23,417 bases of DNA from an uncultured bacterium (lineage in GTDB: Bacteria; Cyanobacteriota; Vampirovibrionia; Gastranaerophilales; Gastranaerophilaceae). The position numbers were made by a program, and so were the translations under genes. A model generated the notes under the pieces. The model did no database searches. It was not told where the DNA came from and worked only from the letters and a program-made list of their open reading frames with translations. This document shows positions 1 to 6,939 of the stretch, piece by piece. Location: positions 1 through 23,417 of the forward strand of contig USFB01000030.1 of NCBI GenBank assembly GCA_900553895.1. The letters are read 5' to 3'. The first letter of the stretch is position 1; the number at the start of each line of letters is the position of its first letter.

Positions 1-4
1 AATA

Positions 5-113
5 AAAAGCTGGATTGCTTCAGGCTAATCGCCTTCGCAATGACGTGGCGTGAGATTACCGGTTTGGCGTCATTGTGAGGTGCGATTAGCACCGAAACAA
101 TCCAGCCTTTTAT
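5..113. repeat. Long imperfect palindromic intergenic repeat
   Basis: The outer arms pair (GCTGGATTG near 9-17 with CAATCCAGC near 98-106). The inner arms GCTAATCGC (24-32) and GCGATTAGC (82-90) are perfect complements, and AATGAC (39-44) pairs with GTCATT (69-74). The core AATGAC..TGGCGTGA recurs near 23264-23298, so this is a dispersed family and not a one-off hairpin. It lies outside any gene. It could be a MITE-like or REP-like element; no transposase is nearby. Confidence 0.8.
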
Positions 114-291
114 TAACTTTCCCAATCAATAAAAATCACCCACACAAATATATATTAAATGTACAAATTACACTAAATAACTAATCCTTTAGAACTATTT
201 GTTTACAAATCTTAATGTTTCAATTTTTCAGGCTACCACTTGCTTTCACGAATAAAACTAATCTTAGAGAATTACTTTTAAAACAAAAAGA

Positions 292-322
292 TTGAAAAAT
301 TTTTATGTTGTTGGTATATAAT
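292..322 (+). promoter_or_regulatory. Probable promoter of the glgP-like gene
   Basis: TTGAAA at 292-297 and a consensus TATAAT at 317-322 are 19 bp apart, slightly longer than ideal. The start codon is at 377, leaving a leader of about 48 nt. The rest of 114-291 is AT-rich and I see no gene in it. Confidence 0.55.
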
Positions 323-326
323 TTTA

Positions 327-343
327 TTGGACATTTAGTCCAA
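327..343 (+). promoter_or_regulatory. Inverted repeat at the glgP transcription start
   Basis: TTGGAC-ATTTA-GTCCAA is a perfect 6-bp inverted repeat with a 5-nt centre, placed 5-21 nt after the TATAAT box, so it covers the expected transcription start. It could be a repressor site or a small 5' hairpin. Function is inferred from position only. Confidence 0.4.
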
Positions 344-376
344 AAGTAGTACACAAAAGAAAAGGTTTAAAAAATT

Positions 377-2068
377 ATGACATTACCAAACGTAGCTTAT
401 TTCTCTATGGAAATAGCAATGGATCAATCGCTAAAGACTTATTCAGGCGGTTTAGGATTTTTAGCTGGTTCTCACATGTTATCAGCTGGTTACTTACAAA
501 TGCCTATGGTAGGTGTAACTATGTTATGGTCTTATGGCTATTATGACCAAAGAATCGACCATTCCGGCAACGTTGAAGTAGCATATATCAGAAAATATTA
601 TGATTACTTAGTTGATACTGGTATCACAGTTGAAGTTGATACTTTCGGTGAAAAAGTTAAGGTTAAAGCATTCAGAGTAGATCCTGAATTATTCGGAACT
701 TGCCCTGTTTACTTATTAACAACTGATGTTGAAGGTAACAGTGATTGGGCTAAGAGCATTTCTCATAAACTTTATGATGGAAATGAAAGAATCAGAATCG
801 CTCAAGAAACTATCTTGGGTATCGCAGGTGTTAGAGTTCTTCAAGCAGCCGGTTACAACTTCGATGTAATCCATATGAACGAAGGTCACGCACTTCCTGC
901 TGCATTCGAATTGTTAAGACAATACAACGGTAACCTTGAAGAAGTTCAAAAGAAAACTGTATTCACAACTCACACTCCTGTCGCTGCAGGTAACGAAGTT
1001 CACTGGGTTGATACATTGTTAGAAGGCGGTTTCTTCGCAGGCGCTTCAAGAGATAGAGCTATTCAATTGGGTGGCGAAAACTTCTCATTAACAGTTGCAG
1101 CTTTAAGAATGTCAAGAATTGCAAACGCAGTTTCTCAACTTCACGGCTTAGTTGCTAACAAAATGTGGGAATGGGTTGACGGCAGATGCCCAATCAGAGC
1201 TATCACCAACGCTGTAAACCTTCACTACTGGCAAGATAAGAGAATGAATGGTGACAAATCATTCGACGAATTACTTGCTGCAAAACGCGAAATGAAAGAA
1301 GAATTATTCAAATATGTTGCAAACGTAGCTGGTAAGAGATTTAATCCTGATGTATTAACAATCACCTGGGCAAGAAGATTTGCTGATTACAAACGTGCTT
1401 GGTTAATCTTGATGGATAAAGATAGAATCAATAAATTGTTAGATGAAAACAAAATCCAAATCATCTTCGCTGGTAAATTCCACCCGGATGATGTTATGGG
1501 TAAAGAAATGTTCAACAAGTTATTGAACAGATCTCACACATTGAAGAATGTTGTTGTTCTTCCTGGTTATGAATTACAACTTTCAGGTATGCTAAAACGT
1601 GGTACTGATGTATGGTTGAACACTCCATTAAGACCATTCGAAGCATCAGGTACTTCAGGTATGTCAGCTAACGCAAACGGCGCACTTCACTTGTCTACAT
1701 ACGATGGTTGGACAGTTGAAGGTACATTCCCTGGAATCAACGGTTACACTGTTGAATACCCTGAAATCGACGATGATATGCCTTGGGAAGAAAGACATTG
1801 GGCTGATCACAGATGCATGATGGATATCATTGAAAATCAAATCATCCCAACTTACTACAACAACAAACAAGAATGGGCTAGAATGATGCGTCAAGCAATC
1901 AGAACAGCAGAAGCTTACTTCAATTCTGATAGAATGGTAATTGAATACTATAACAGATTGTATAAGCCAATCGCTCACGACGATTGCTCAGCTGGAGAAA
2001 AGAAGAAAGAATTAAACATTTCTGAAACTCCTACATTCGATGCTTGGACTTATTCAAATATCAAGTAG
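377..2068 (+). CDS. glgP: Alpha-glucan phosphorylase family protein (GT35), PLP lysine missing
   Basis: 563 residues, the short form of the alpha-glucan phosphorylase family, which normally releases glucose-1-phosphate from glycogen or maltodextrin in the cytoplasm. Family landmarks run in order: YFSMEIAMDQSL near the N-terminus, YSGGLGFLAG, FTTHTPVAAGNEVH (around residue 197), VSQLHG, ARRFADYKR (around 333-341), IIFAGKFHP, and DVWLNTPLRPFEASGTSGM. The family has EASGTxxMK here, with the lysine holding pyridoxal phosphate. This protein has Ser430 (TCA at 1664-1666) after that Met. The His of the VSQLHG block and the Arg/Lys of the phosphate-site block are kept. Codon choice is strongly biased to TTC, AAC, CAC and ATC, unlike most neighbours, which suggests high expression. 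The gene is monocistronic with its own promoter and terminator. Fold assignment is firm; phosphorylase activity is doubtful. Confidence 0.88.
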   Translation: MTLPNVAYFSMEIAMDQSLKTYSGGLGFLAGSHMLSAGYLQMPMVGVTMLWSYGYYDQRIDHSGNVEVAYIRKYYDYLVDTGITVEVDTFGEKVKVKAFRVDPELFGTCPVYLLTTDVEGNSDWAKSISHKLYDGNERIRIAQETILGIAGVRVLQAAGYNFDVIHMNEGHALPAAFELLRQYNGNLEEVQKKTVFTTHTPVAAGNEVHWVDTLLEGGFFAGASRDRAIQLGGENFSLTVAALRMSRIANAVSQLHGLVANKMWEWVDGRCPIRAITNAVNLHYWQDKRMNGDKSFDELLAAKREMKEELFKYVANVAGKRFNPDVLTITWARRFADYKRAWLILMDKDRINKLLDENKIQIIFAGKFHPDDVMGKEMFNKLLNRSHTLKNVVVLPGYELQLSGMLKRGTDVWLNTPLRPFEASGTSGMSANANGALHLSTYDGWTVEGTFPGINGYTVEYPEIDDDMPWEERHWADHRCMMDIIENQIIPTYYNNKQEWARMMRQAIRTAEAYFNSDRMVIEYYNRLYKPIAHDDCSAGEKKKELNISETPTFDAWTYSNIK

Positions 2069-2080
2069 TTTTAAAACTTT

Positions 2081-2116
2081 AAAAACGGGCTTTTCATAAA
2101 TGAAAAGCCCGTTTTT
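2081..2116. terminator. Bidirectional intrinsic terminator
   Basis: A perfect 16-bp stem, AAAAACGGGCTTTTCA with TGAAAAGCCCGTTTTT, has a 4-nt loop. It is flanked by A and T runs, so it can end both the glgP-like transcript (stop at 2068) and the convergent minus-strand gene ending at 2142. Confidence 0.93.
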
Positions 2117-2141
2117 ATATCCCAAATTTAATATCTTATAT

Positions 2142-2780
2142 TTAAAGCGGTATCGGAACCAAACGTGAATAAAACTTATATTCATTATAGTTTTTGGGAA
2201 GTGCGTTCCAATATCTGTAAATAGTTAATTTTGCATGCTCTTTTACAAATCTATCAGCTTCTTCAATTGTTTCGACAAGATACGGATAACAAAAAGGTAT
2301 ACTATCCTCGTTTAATTTGATATTTAAACAATTTTTTGATTTCAATTTCTCGTGAATCGCTAAAAACTTATTACGCCTGTTATAATCAGGTTTAATATTA
2401 TTAGTTTCACTTCCTATATACAAATTTGCACCAAATTCAGTATTCAAAAATTTTCTTTCTGAATCAAAGCTTGCGAACCCTTTTGGCTTTGCATAATATG
2501 CGTGTGCGTTATCAACAATCAGTTTCGGATATTTTTCTACCATTATTTTGACATTGTTATCACAAATTCCAAAATAATTCGGGTATAAAATAAAAGCTTC
2601 TGTTGGGAATTCTTGCGCAGGCATAAATTCATCATTTATATGATAAAAAAGTGGCTTTGAGCCAATTTCAACAACCGAATGACGAATTACATCACAAAGA
2701 TAATACGGAATATAAATTTCTTCAATAGAAAATTTTTCTATTAAGTATTTCAACGCGTCACGTGCATATTTAAATTTCAT
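2142..2780 (-). CDS. Compact DegT/DnrJ-like (PLP aminotransferase-fold) protein
   Basis: 212 residues from ATG at 2780; an in-frame TTG at 2795 would add 5 residues but lies next to the TATAAT box. The pattern resembles DegT/DnrJ/EryC1/StrS aminotransferases: YARDALKYLI at the N-terminus, IYIPYYLCDVI, then ILYPNYFGI, LIVDNAHAYYAK (Asp90 in the place of the PLP-contacting Asp), SFDSERKFL (Lys110 as candidate Schiff-base lysine), and IPFCYPYLVE near the end. Usual members have 320-400 residues; here the stretch after the lysine is about 100 residues short and the protein ends at RLVPIPL, where relatives continue. No polysaccharide genes are next to it. This is a remote-homology call; a function cannot be given. 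Confidence 0.6.
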   Translation of the reverse strand: MKFKYARDALKYLIEKFSIEEIYIPYYLCDVIRHSVVEIGSKPLFYHINDEFMPAQEFPTEAFILYPNYFGICDNNVKIMVEKYPKLIVDNAHAYYAKPKGFASFDSERKFLNTEFGANLYIGSETNNIKPDYNRRNKFLAIHEKLKSKNCLNIKLNEDSIPFCYPYLVETIEEADRFVKEHAKLTIYRYWNALPKNYNEYKFYSRLVPIPL

Positions 2781-2786
2781 ATTATC

Positions 2787-2792
2787 ATTATA
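2787..2792 (-). promoter_or_regulatory. -10 box giving a probably leaderless mRNA
   Basis: TATAAT reads on the minus strand from 2792 to 2787 and is followed by only 6 nt before the ATG at 2780. The expected transcription start therefore falls on or beside the start codon. No Shine-Dalgarno is present, and the -35 region (TTCCTA) is weak. Confidence 0.45.
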
Positions 2793-2872
2793 CAAAAAGA
2801 AGGAATAATTAGGAAAAGTTTGTTAAAACATTTCTTAATGTCAATATGAAATTCTTTGAGCAGTTAAAGGGT

Positions 2873-2941
2873 CACCCTCATCAGCCCTCTGAGCAGCTTC
2901 TCCCCTCAAGGGCGAAGCTACCCGAAGGGCTGATGGGGGTG
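2873..2941. repeat. Double-hairpin palindromic repeat
   Basis: Outer arms CACCCTCATCAGCCCT (2873-2888) and AGGGCTGATGGGGGTG (2926-2941) pair at 15 of 16 positions. An inner hairpin GCTTC (2896-2900) pairs with GAAGC (2914-2918) around CCCCTCAAGGG. It is much more GC-rich than its surroundings, which is typical of mobile intergenic palindromes. A related shorter hairpin is at 17545-17564. Confidence 0.75.
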
Positions 2942-2984
2942 GTATTGTTCTTGTAAATTTTTTGCACCATTAACTTATTCAAAT

Positions 2985-3015
2985 AAAAAGGACACACAAA
3001 AAGTGTATCCTTTTT
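2985..3015 (-). terminator. Intrinsic terminator of rpsB-tsf
   Basis: On the minus strand AAAAAGGATACAC and GTGTGTCCTTTTT form a 13-bp stem with one G-T pair and a 5-nt loop, followed by a T-rich run. It lies 30 nt after the tsf stop codon. Confidence 0.88.
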
Positions 3016-3044
3016 AGATTAATTCATAACATCAAACTGTTAAA

Positions 3045-3908
3045 TTACTTACCTAATTGGCTCATAACTTCATCAGCAAAGTTATCGTTTCTTTTTTCTA
3101 GGCCTTCACCTAAAACAAATCTATCAAACTTAACGATGTTGAATTTACCTGAAATCAATTGTTCAATTGTTTGTTCAGGGTTTTTAACGAATGGTTGTTC
3201 AACCAAGCATCTGTGAGCCATTAATTTATTAACTCTACCTTCAACAATTTTAGCTCTGATTTGTTCAGGTTTCTTAGCCAAGTCTTCTTTGCCCATTTCA
3301 ATTCTTGTTTCTTCTTCGATTACGTGAGCAGGAATGTCTTTTCTAGAAATGAATTCAGGAGCTGAAGATGCGATATGTAAGCAAACATCTTTAGCCAAAA
3401 CTTCATCTTTAGCATCTGTGTTAAGAAGAACACCGATTTTACCATTGTGGATATAAGTTGCAACATTGCCTTCGTATCTAACAAATCTTCTAACAGTGAT
3501 TTTTTCACCGATTGAAGCGATTTTTTCTTTGATAACGTCAGCGATTGGTTTGTTGCATTTAGGGCAAACAGAGGCCAATAAAGCATCAACATCAGCAGGA
3601 TTTGTTTCTGCAACCATTTGAGCTAAACCGTTTGTTAATTCGATAAATTCAGCGTTTTTAGCAACGAAGTCTGTTTCACAGTTTACTTCAATCATAGCAC
3701 CTACTGTTTCATTAACGAAAGAACCGATTCTACCTTCAGCAGCGATTCTACCCATTTTCTTATCAGCAGAAGCCATACCTTTTTGGCGAAGTACTTCCAT
3801 TGCTTTTTCCATATCACCGTCAACTTCAACTAATGCTTTTTTAGCATCCATCATGCCAGCACCAGTTTTATCACGAAGTTCTTTTACCATTGTAGCTGTA
3901 ATATTCAT
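3045..3908 (-). CDS. tsf: Translation elongation factor Ts
   Basis: 287 residues, normal for EF-Ts, the cytoplasmic nucleotide exchange factor that reloads EF-Tu with GTP. The N-terminal UBA-like segment VKELRDKTGAGMMDAKKAL (8-26) and the CETDFVAKN core motif (77-85) are clear, and the C-terminal dimerisation subdomain is present. An AAGGAG sequence lies about 10 nt before the ATG. The gene is downstream of rpsB in the usual order, but the spacer is 200 nt and holds a long inverted repeat. Oddity: residues 115-118 are CPKC, a CxxC pair in the loop before the conserved IGEKI segment, where homologues I know have no cysteines. Transcription ends at the hairpin at 2985-3015. Confidence 0.97.
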   Translation of the reverse strand: MNITATMVKELRDKTGAGMMDAKKALVEVDGDMEKAMEVLRQKGMASADKKMGRIAAEGRIGSFVNETVGAMIEVNCETDFVAKNAEFIELTNGLAQMVAETNPADVDALLASVCPKCNKPIADVIKEKIASIGEKITVRRFVRYEGNVATYIHNGKIGVLLNTDAKDEVLAKDVCLHIASSAPEFISRKDIPAHVIEEETRIEMGKEDLAKKPEQIRAKIVEGRVNKLMAHRCLVEQPFVKNPEQTIEQLISGKFNIVKFDRFVLGEGLEKRNDNFADEVMSQLGK

Positions 3909-3932
3909 GTTAATTTTTCTCCTTCTTTTATT

Positions 3933-4098
3933 GAGTTGAAATGTTTAACAGTTGAAAAGTTGAATGGTTCGTTTTATTCGCTACCGCTCATTTTCACCTG
4001 TATAATTATAAAAAGGTTAAAAAGTTTATAAGTTCTTACTGTTACTAATATGAACGAAGTAAATAAAATGAACCTTTCAACTTTTCAACCTTTCAACT
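3933..4098. repeat. Inverted-repeat element between rpsB and tsf
   Basis: The left arm 3951-3978 and right arm 4062-4089 are 28-nt inverted copies matching at 26 positions. Each arm carries a series of three GTTGAA units (TTCAAC on the other side), extending the pairing outward to about 3933 and 4098. The centre (3979-4061) is AT-rich and non-coding. In the rpsB-tsf transcript it would fold into one long stem. It could be a small MITE-like insertion that now sits in an essential operon, or an RNA processing or attenuation element. Confidence 0.75.
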
Positions 4099-4109
4099 TA
4101 AAGTTTTAA

Positions 4110-4871
4110 TTAAACATTAGCAGTTTCTACACCGGCGTCAGCAGCTGTAACTGCTTCTACTTTGCCTTTAGAATTTGCATTGTTTTCTCTTAATTGTTTA
4201 CCTTCCAAAACAGCATCAGCCAACTTAGAAGTAATCAATTTGATTGAACGGATAGCATCATCATTACCAGGGATGATGTAGTTAATTCCGTCCGGATTAG
4301 CATTTGTATCAGCCAAGCAAATAACAGGGATGTTTAATTTGTTAGCTTCTGCAATAGCGATATCTTCTTTAGCTTGGTCTACAACGAAGATAATATCAGG
4401 TAAACCACGCATTTCTTTAATACCGCCTAAAGTTTTGCTTAATTTTGCTAATTGTCTGTTTAATTGAGCTTGTTCTTTTTTAGGTAATTTTTCAGCGTGA
4501 CCTGAAGCGATAAAATCTTCAAGTTCTCTTAATTTGTTCACTCTACCTCTGATTGTTTCAAAGTTAGTCAACATACCGCCTAACCATCTTCTGTTAATAA
4601 AGTATGCGCCAGAACGTTTTGCTTCTTCTGCAACTACTTCTGCAGCTTGTTTTTTAGTACCAACAAAAAGAACATTTTTTCCTTTTGCAGCATAATCTCT
4701 AACTGCATCATAAGCAGCGTCTAACAATGTAGTAGTTTTTCTTAAATCAAGAATATAGATACCGTTTCTTGCACCATAAATATATGGTTTCATTTTTGGG
4801 TTCCAGTGTTGTGTTTGGTGTCCGAAGTGAACGCCAGCTTCTAATAATTCGATAAGTGATGCTACTGACAT
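4110..4871 (-). CDS. rpsB: 30S ribosomal protein S2
   Basis: 253 residues, normal for bacterial uS2. Signatures are SLIELLEAGVHFGHQ at residues 5-19, WNPKMKPYIYGARNGIYILDL, FVGTKKQA and RRWLGGMLTNF in the middle, and a low-complexity C-terminal tail after residue 230. It assembles late into the small subunit near S1. AAAAGGAG stands about 7 nt before the ATG. It is the first gene of the rpsB-tsf unit, with a 5' leader of over 100 nt after a probable TATAAT box at 5007-5012. Bacterial rpsB is often autoregulated through its leader, and the length here fits that, but no known leader class is recognised. Confidence 0.97.
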   Translation of the reverse strand: MSVASLIELLEAGVHFGHQTQHWNPKMKPYIYGARNGIYILDLRKTTTLLDAAYDAVRDYAAKGKNVLFVGTKKQAAEVVAEEAKRSGAYFINRRWLGGMLTNFETIRGRVNKLRELEDFIASGHAEKLPKKEQAQLNRQLAKLSKTLGGIKEMRGLPDIIFVVDQAKEDIAIAEANKLNIPVICLADTNANPDGINYIIPGNDDAIRSIKLITSKLADAVLEGKQLRENNANSKGKVEAVTAADAGVETANV

Positions 4872-5012
4872 CTTGTGTCTCCTTTTTTTTAACTTGTTTT
4901 ACTACGGGTTAAACTGCTCCATCTGTCGGAAATATGAAGTTCTAAACTGCGTCATTTTTCCTTGGACTAGGGCGAACCTATCGACCAGTGTAACCACCAA
5001 AATCATATTATA
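4872..5012 (-). promoter_or_regulatory. rpsB promoter -10 box and long 5' leader
   Basis: TATAAT is read on the minus strand from 5012 to 5007; the -35 region is not convincing. The leader (about 5000 down to 4872) holds two direct copies of GCAGTTTA (plus-strand positions 4943-4950 and 4910-4917, read TAAACTGC) 33 nt apart, and a small hairpin TAGG-TTCGC-CCTA near 4967-4981. Autoregulation by S2 is an inference from length and repeats. Confidence 0.4.
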
Positions 5013-5122
5013 AACATGTTTTTCTAGCAAGTATAATCGTTACAAAGCACTAATTTTGTTAAGTTTTATCTGTGTTTAATATTGTAATATTTCTTTACAA
5101 TATAGCAAATTTATATACTGAA

Positions 5123-5140
5123 AATACTTTATATATATAA
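5123..5140 (+). promoter_or_regulatory. AATACTTTATATATATAA element upstream of unknown operon
   Basis: This block lies 11 nt before the ATG at 5152, directly before the CGAGG ribosome binding site. Nearly identical blocks are at 17625-17641 and 23384-23399. GCAAATT begins 19 nt before the ATACTTT core (5105), and the same spacing is seen for GCAATTA at 17606. Confidence 0.5.
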
Positions 5141-5151
5141 CGAGGATAACT

Positions 5152-6939
5152 ATGGGTATTTTTACTAGAGTAAAAAACTTCATAAAAACAGAAGTTTTAG
5201 GTGTTACAGACAACACCCAAGTTAAACCTGCTCAAAATTTAACAAAATCAGCAAAACCAAATGCTATTGTGGAATGTAAAAATGTTGGCAAAAATGAAGA
5301 TACAGTTGTTATAAACAATAAAAATAAAAAACAACCTGCAAATAAAACTCAAAAACGTTCTGTTGGTCAAATCAGGGAATCTATTAAACAAAAGTGCCAA
5401 GCTAACAATATTAATTTTGCGCAAGTTTTAAAGAATATTCCGCAAGTTGCAGGACTATCAAAGGAAAAATTTGAAGCACTTACGGATGTCCAAAAACAAG
5501 AAGTAATGCTATTTTTGGAAAAAGAACTTGATAAAATAATAGCTTTACAAAGGAAACACGGTCGTTCCGATAAAACAAACACAGCAGAAGTTGTTACGGA
5601 AAGTGCTAAAAATAAATATGAAGCTAAAAAAGCCGGTGTTAATATAAAATCTATGGAAGAAGAAGCTGGTGATATCAACGCCGAATTGGGTACTGATTTC
5701 AAAAAATTAAGCAGAAAAGAAAAAAGAGCAAAATTTAAACAAATGGTAAAAGCTCGTAAAGAAGCTTTCGAACATCGCTTGCAAGCTAGATTAGCCAAAA
5801 TTTCACCAAAATATCGAGCTAAAATGGAAGCAAAATGGCGTGCTGAACACGAATTTGCAGAAAATGCGCGCTTCAACGAAGTTTTAGCAACAAATGATTC
5901 AGATACAGCATTAGAAGCTGTTGTAATGCTTCCTGCCAAACGAATGGCAACAGGTATCAAAACCGTACTAAACACAAGATGTGATAAAGCAGAAAAGACA
6001 GCAACCGCCGATAAAGCAAAATTTGAATACACCGAAGGTTTGATGAAAGACTACTACGAAAGAGGTGAAAAGCCTTCCGGGGAAATCGTTCAAGAATATA
6101 CTCAAACAATAGTTTCCGCAAAATCTGCGCAAGCCGTTGCAGAATATCAAAATGATTATAAAGCAAAAAGAGATGCTTACGAATCAGGGAAAGAAGTTCC
6201 TGCATATCTGGATAAAGATTTCTTCACATCTTCTGCAAAAGGTATTGGTGAAGGTGCTTTAGAAAACACCAATATGACAAACGATGAAAAAGCAAAATTC
6301 ATTTCTGATTGGAATGACGATGCTAAAAAATATGATGATTACAAAGTTGTTACTAAAAGTGTAAATGAAAAGTTGGAAACAAAGAGTGAATATAAAGAAA
6401 TTTCTGATAAAGTAAAAACAATAAATGAAGAAAAGGTAAAACTTGTTGAAAACAAAGTTATTCAAGAAATGGCTACAGAGCCTACTTATCATATACAAGA
6501 AATAACAACAGAACCATTAAGCAAAACTATACCGAATATTAAAATTGATAATAACAAAAAAGAAACAATAACAGACAAAAAAAATGCAAAAGTTTCAAAT
6601 CTTGTTTCAAAACAAACTAACAATTCAATTCTTATTGCAAAAGAAATCAGAACTACAAGTATTGATTACGCCATTAAAAAATTCGGTCATTCAACCGTAA
6701 TCGAAACAGTTCTTGATAACCCTAATTTAAAACATATGCGCCCTCAACTTGCTACGATTATTAAAGGTTATGATTTGAATTCATTAAAGAAACTTGCTCA
6801 AAACTGTTCTACAAGTGCATTTGTATATATCTGTTCTATCGTAAACAAAGAATTTGTCGAAGAATTGAAAGACGAACGCAAAGATTTGTGTTATTCTGCA
6901 AGAAAACAAGTAGAAAATATGGAAAAACAATATGCTTAA
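5152..6939 (+). CDS. Unknown lysine-rich, coiled-coil protein
   Basis: 595 residues; I do not recognise a family. The first 18 residues (MGIFTRVKNFIKTEVLGV) could form an amphipathic helix; no cleavable signal peptide is visible. Residues 20-75 are polar and probably disordered. A basic, charged helical stretch (about 180-245, rich in KxxRKEKRAKF-type sequence) looks like a coiled coil. Another disordered lysine-rich part spans about 420-490. The C-terminal 100 residues look globular and helical (IDYAIKKFGHSTVIETVL...), with leucine-spaced helices somewhat like those of the 17663-18571 protein. CGAGG precedes the ATG. It overlaps the next gene by 8 nt, so the two are probably translationally coupled. 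A scaffold or envelope-associated role is only a guess. Confidence 0.75.
   Translation: MGIFTRVKNFIKTEVLGVTDNTQVKPAQNLTKSAKPNAIVECKNVGKNEDTVVINNKNKKQPANKTQKRSVGQIRESIKQKCQANNINFAQVLKNIPQVAGLSKEKFEALTDVQKQEVMLFLEKELDKIIALQRKHGRSDKTNTAEVVTESAKNKYEAKKAGVNIKSMEEEAGDINAELGTDFKKLSRKEKRAKFKQMVKARKEAFEHRLQARLAKISPKYRAKMEAKWRAEHEFAENARFNEVLATNDSDTALEAVVMLPAKRMATGIKTVLNTRCDKAEKTATADKAKFEYTEGLMKDYYERGEKPSGEIVQEYTQTIVSAKSAQAVAEYQNDYKAKRDAYESGKEVPAYLDKDFFTSSAKGIGEGALENTNMTNDEKAKFISDWNDDAKKYDDYKVVTKSVNEKLETKSEYKEISDKVKTINEEKVKLVENKVIQEMATEPTYHIQEITTEPLSKTIPNIKIDNNKKETITDKKNAKVSNLVSKQTNNSILIAKEIRTTSIDYAIKKFGHSTVIETVLDNPNLKHMRPQLATIIKGYDLNSLKKLAQNCSTSAFVYICSIVNKEFVEELKDERKDLCYSARKQVENMEKQYA

Noticed and set aside
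1664..1978. Open frame of 104 codons on the minus strand inside the glgP-like gene
   Set aside because: Cysteine/serine-rich shadow of a codon-biased gene, with no ribosome binding site and no family resemblance.
5367..6032. Open frame of 221 codons antisense to the coiled-coil gene
   Set aside because: Hydrophobic shadow of a lysine/alanine-rich coding strand; the plus-strand frame has the ribosome binding site and the operon overlap.
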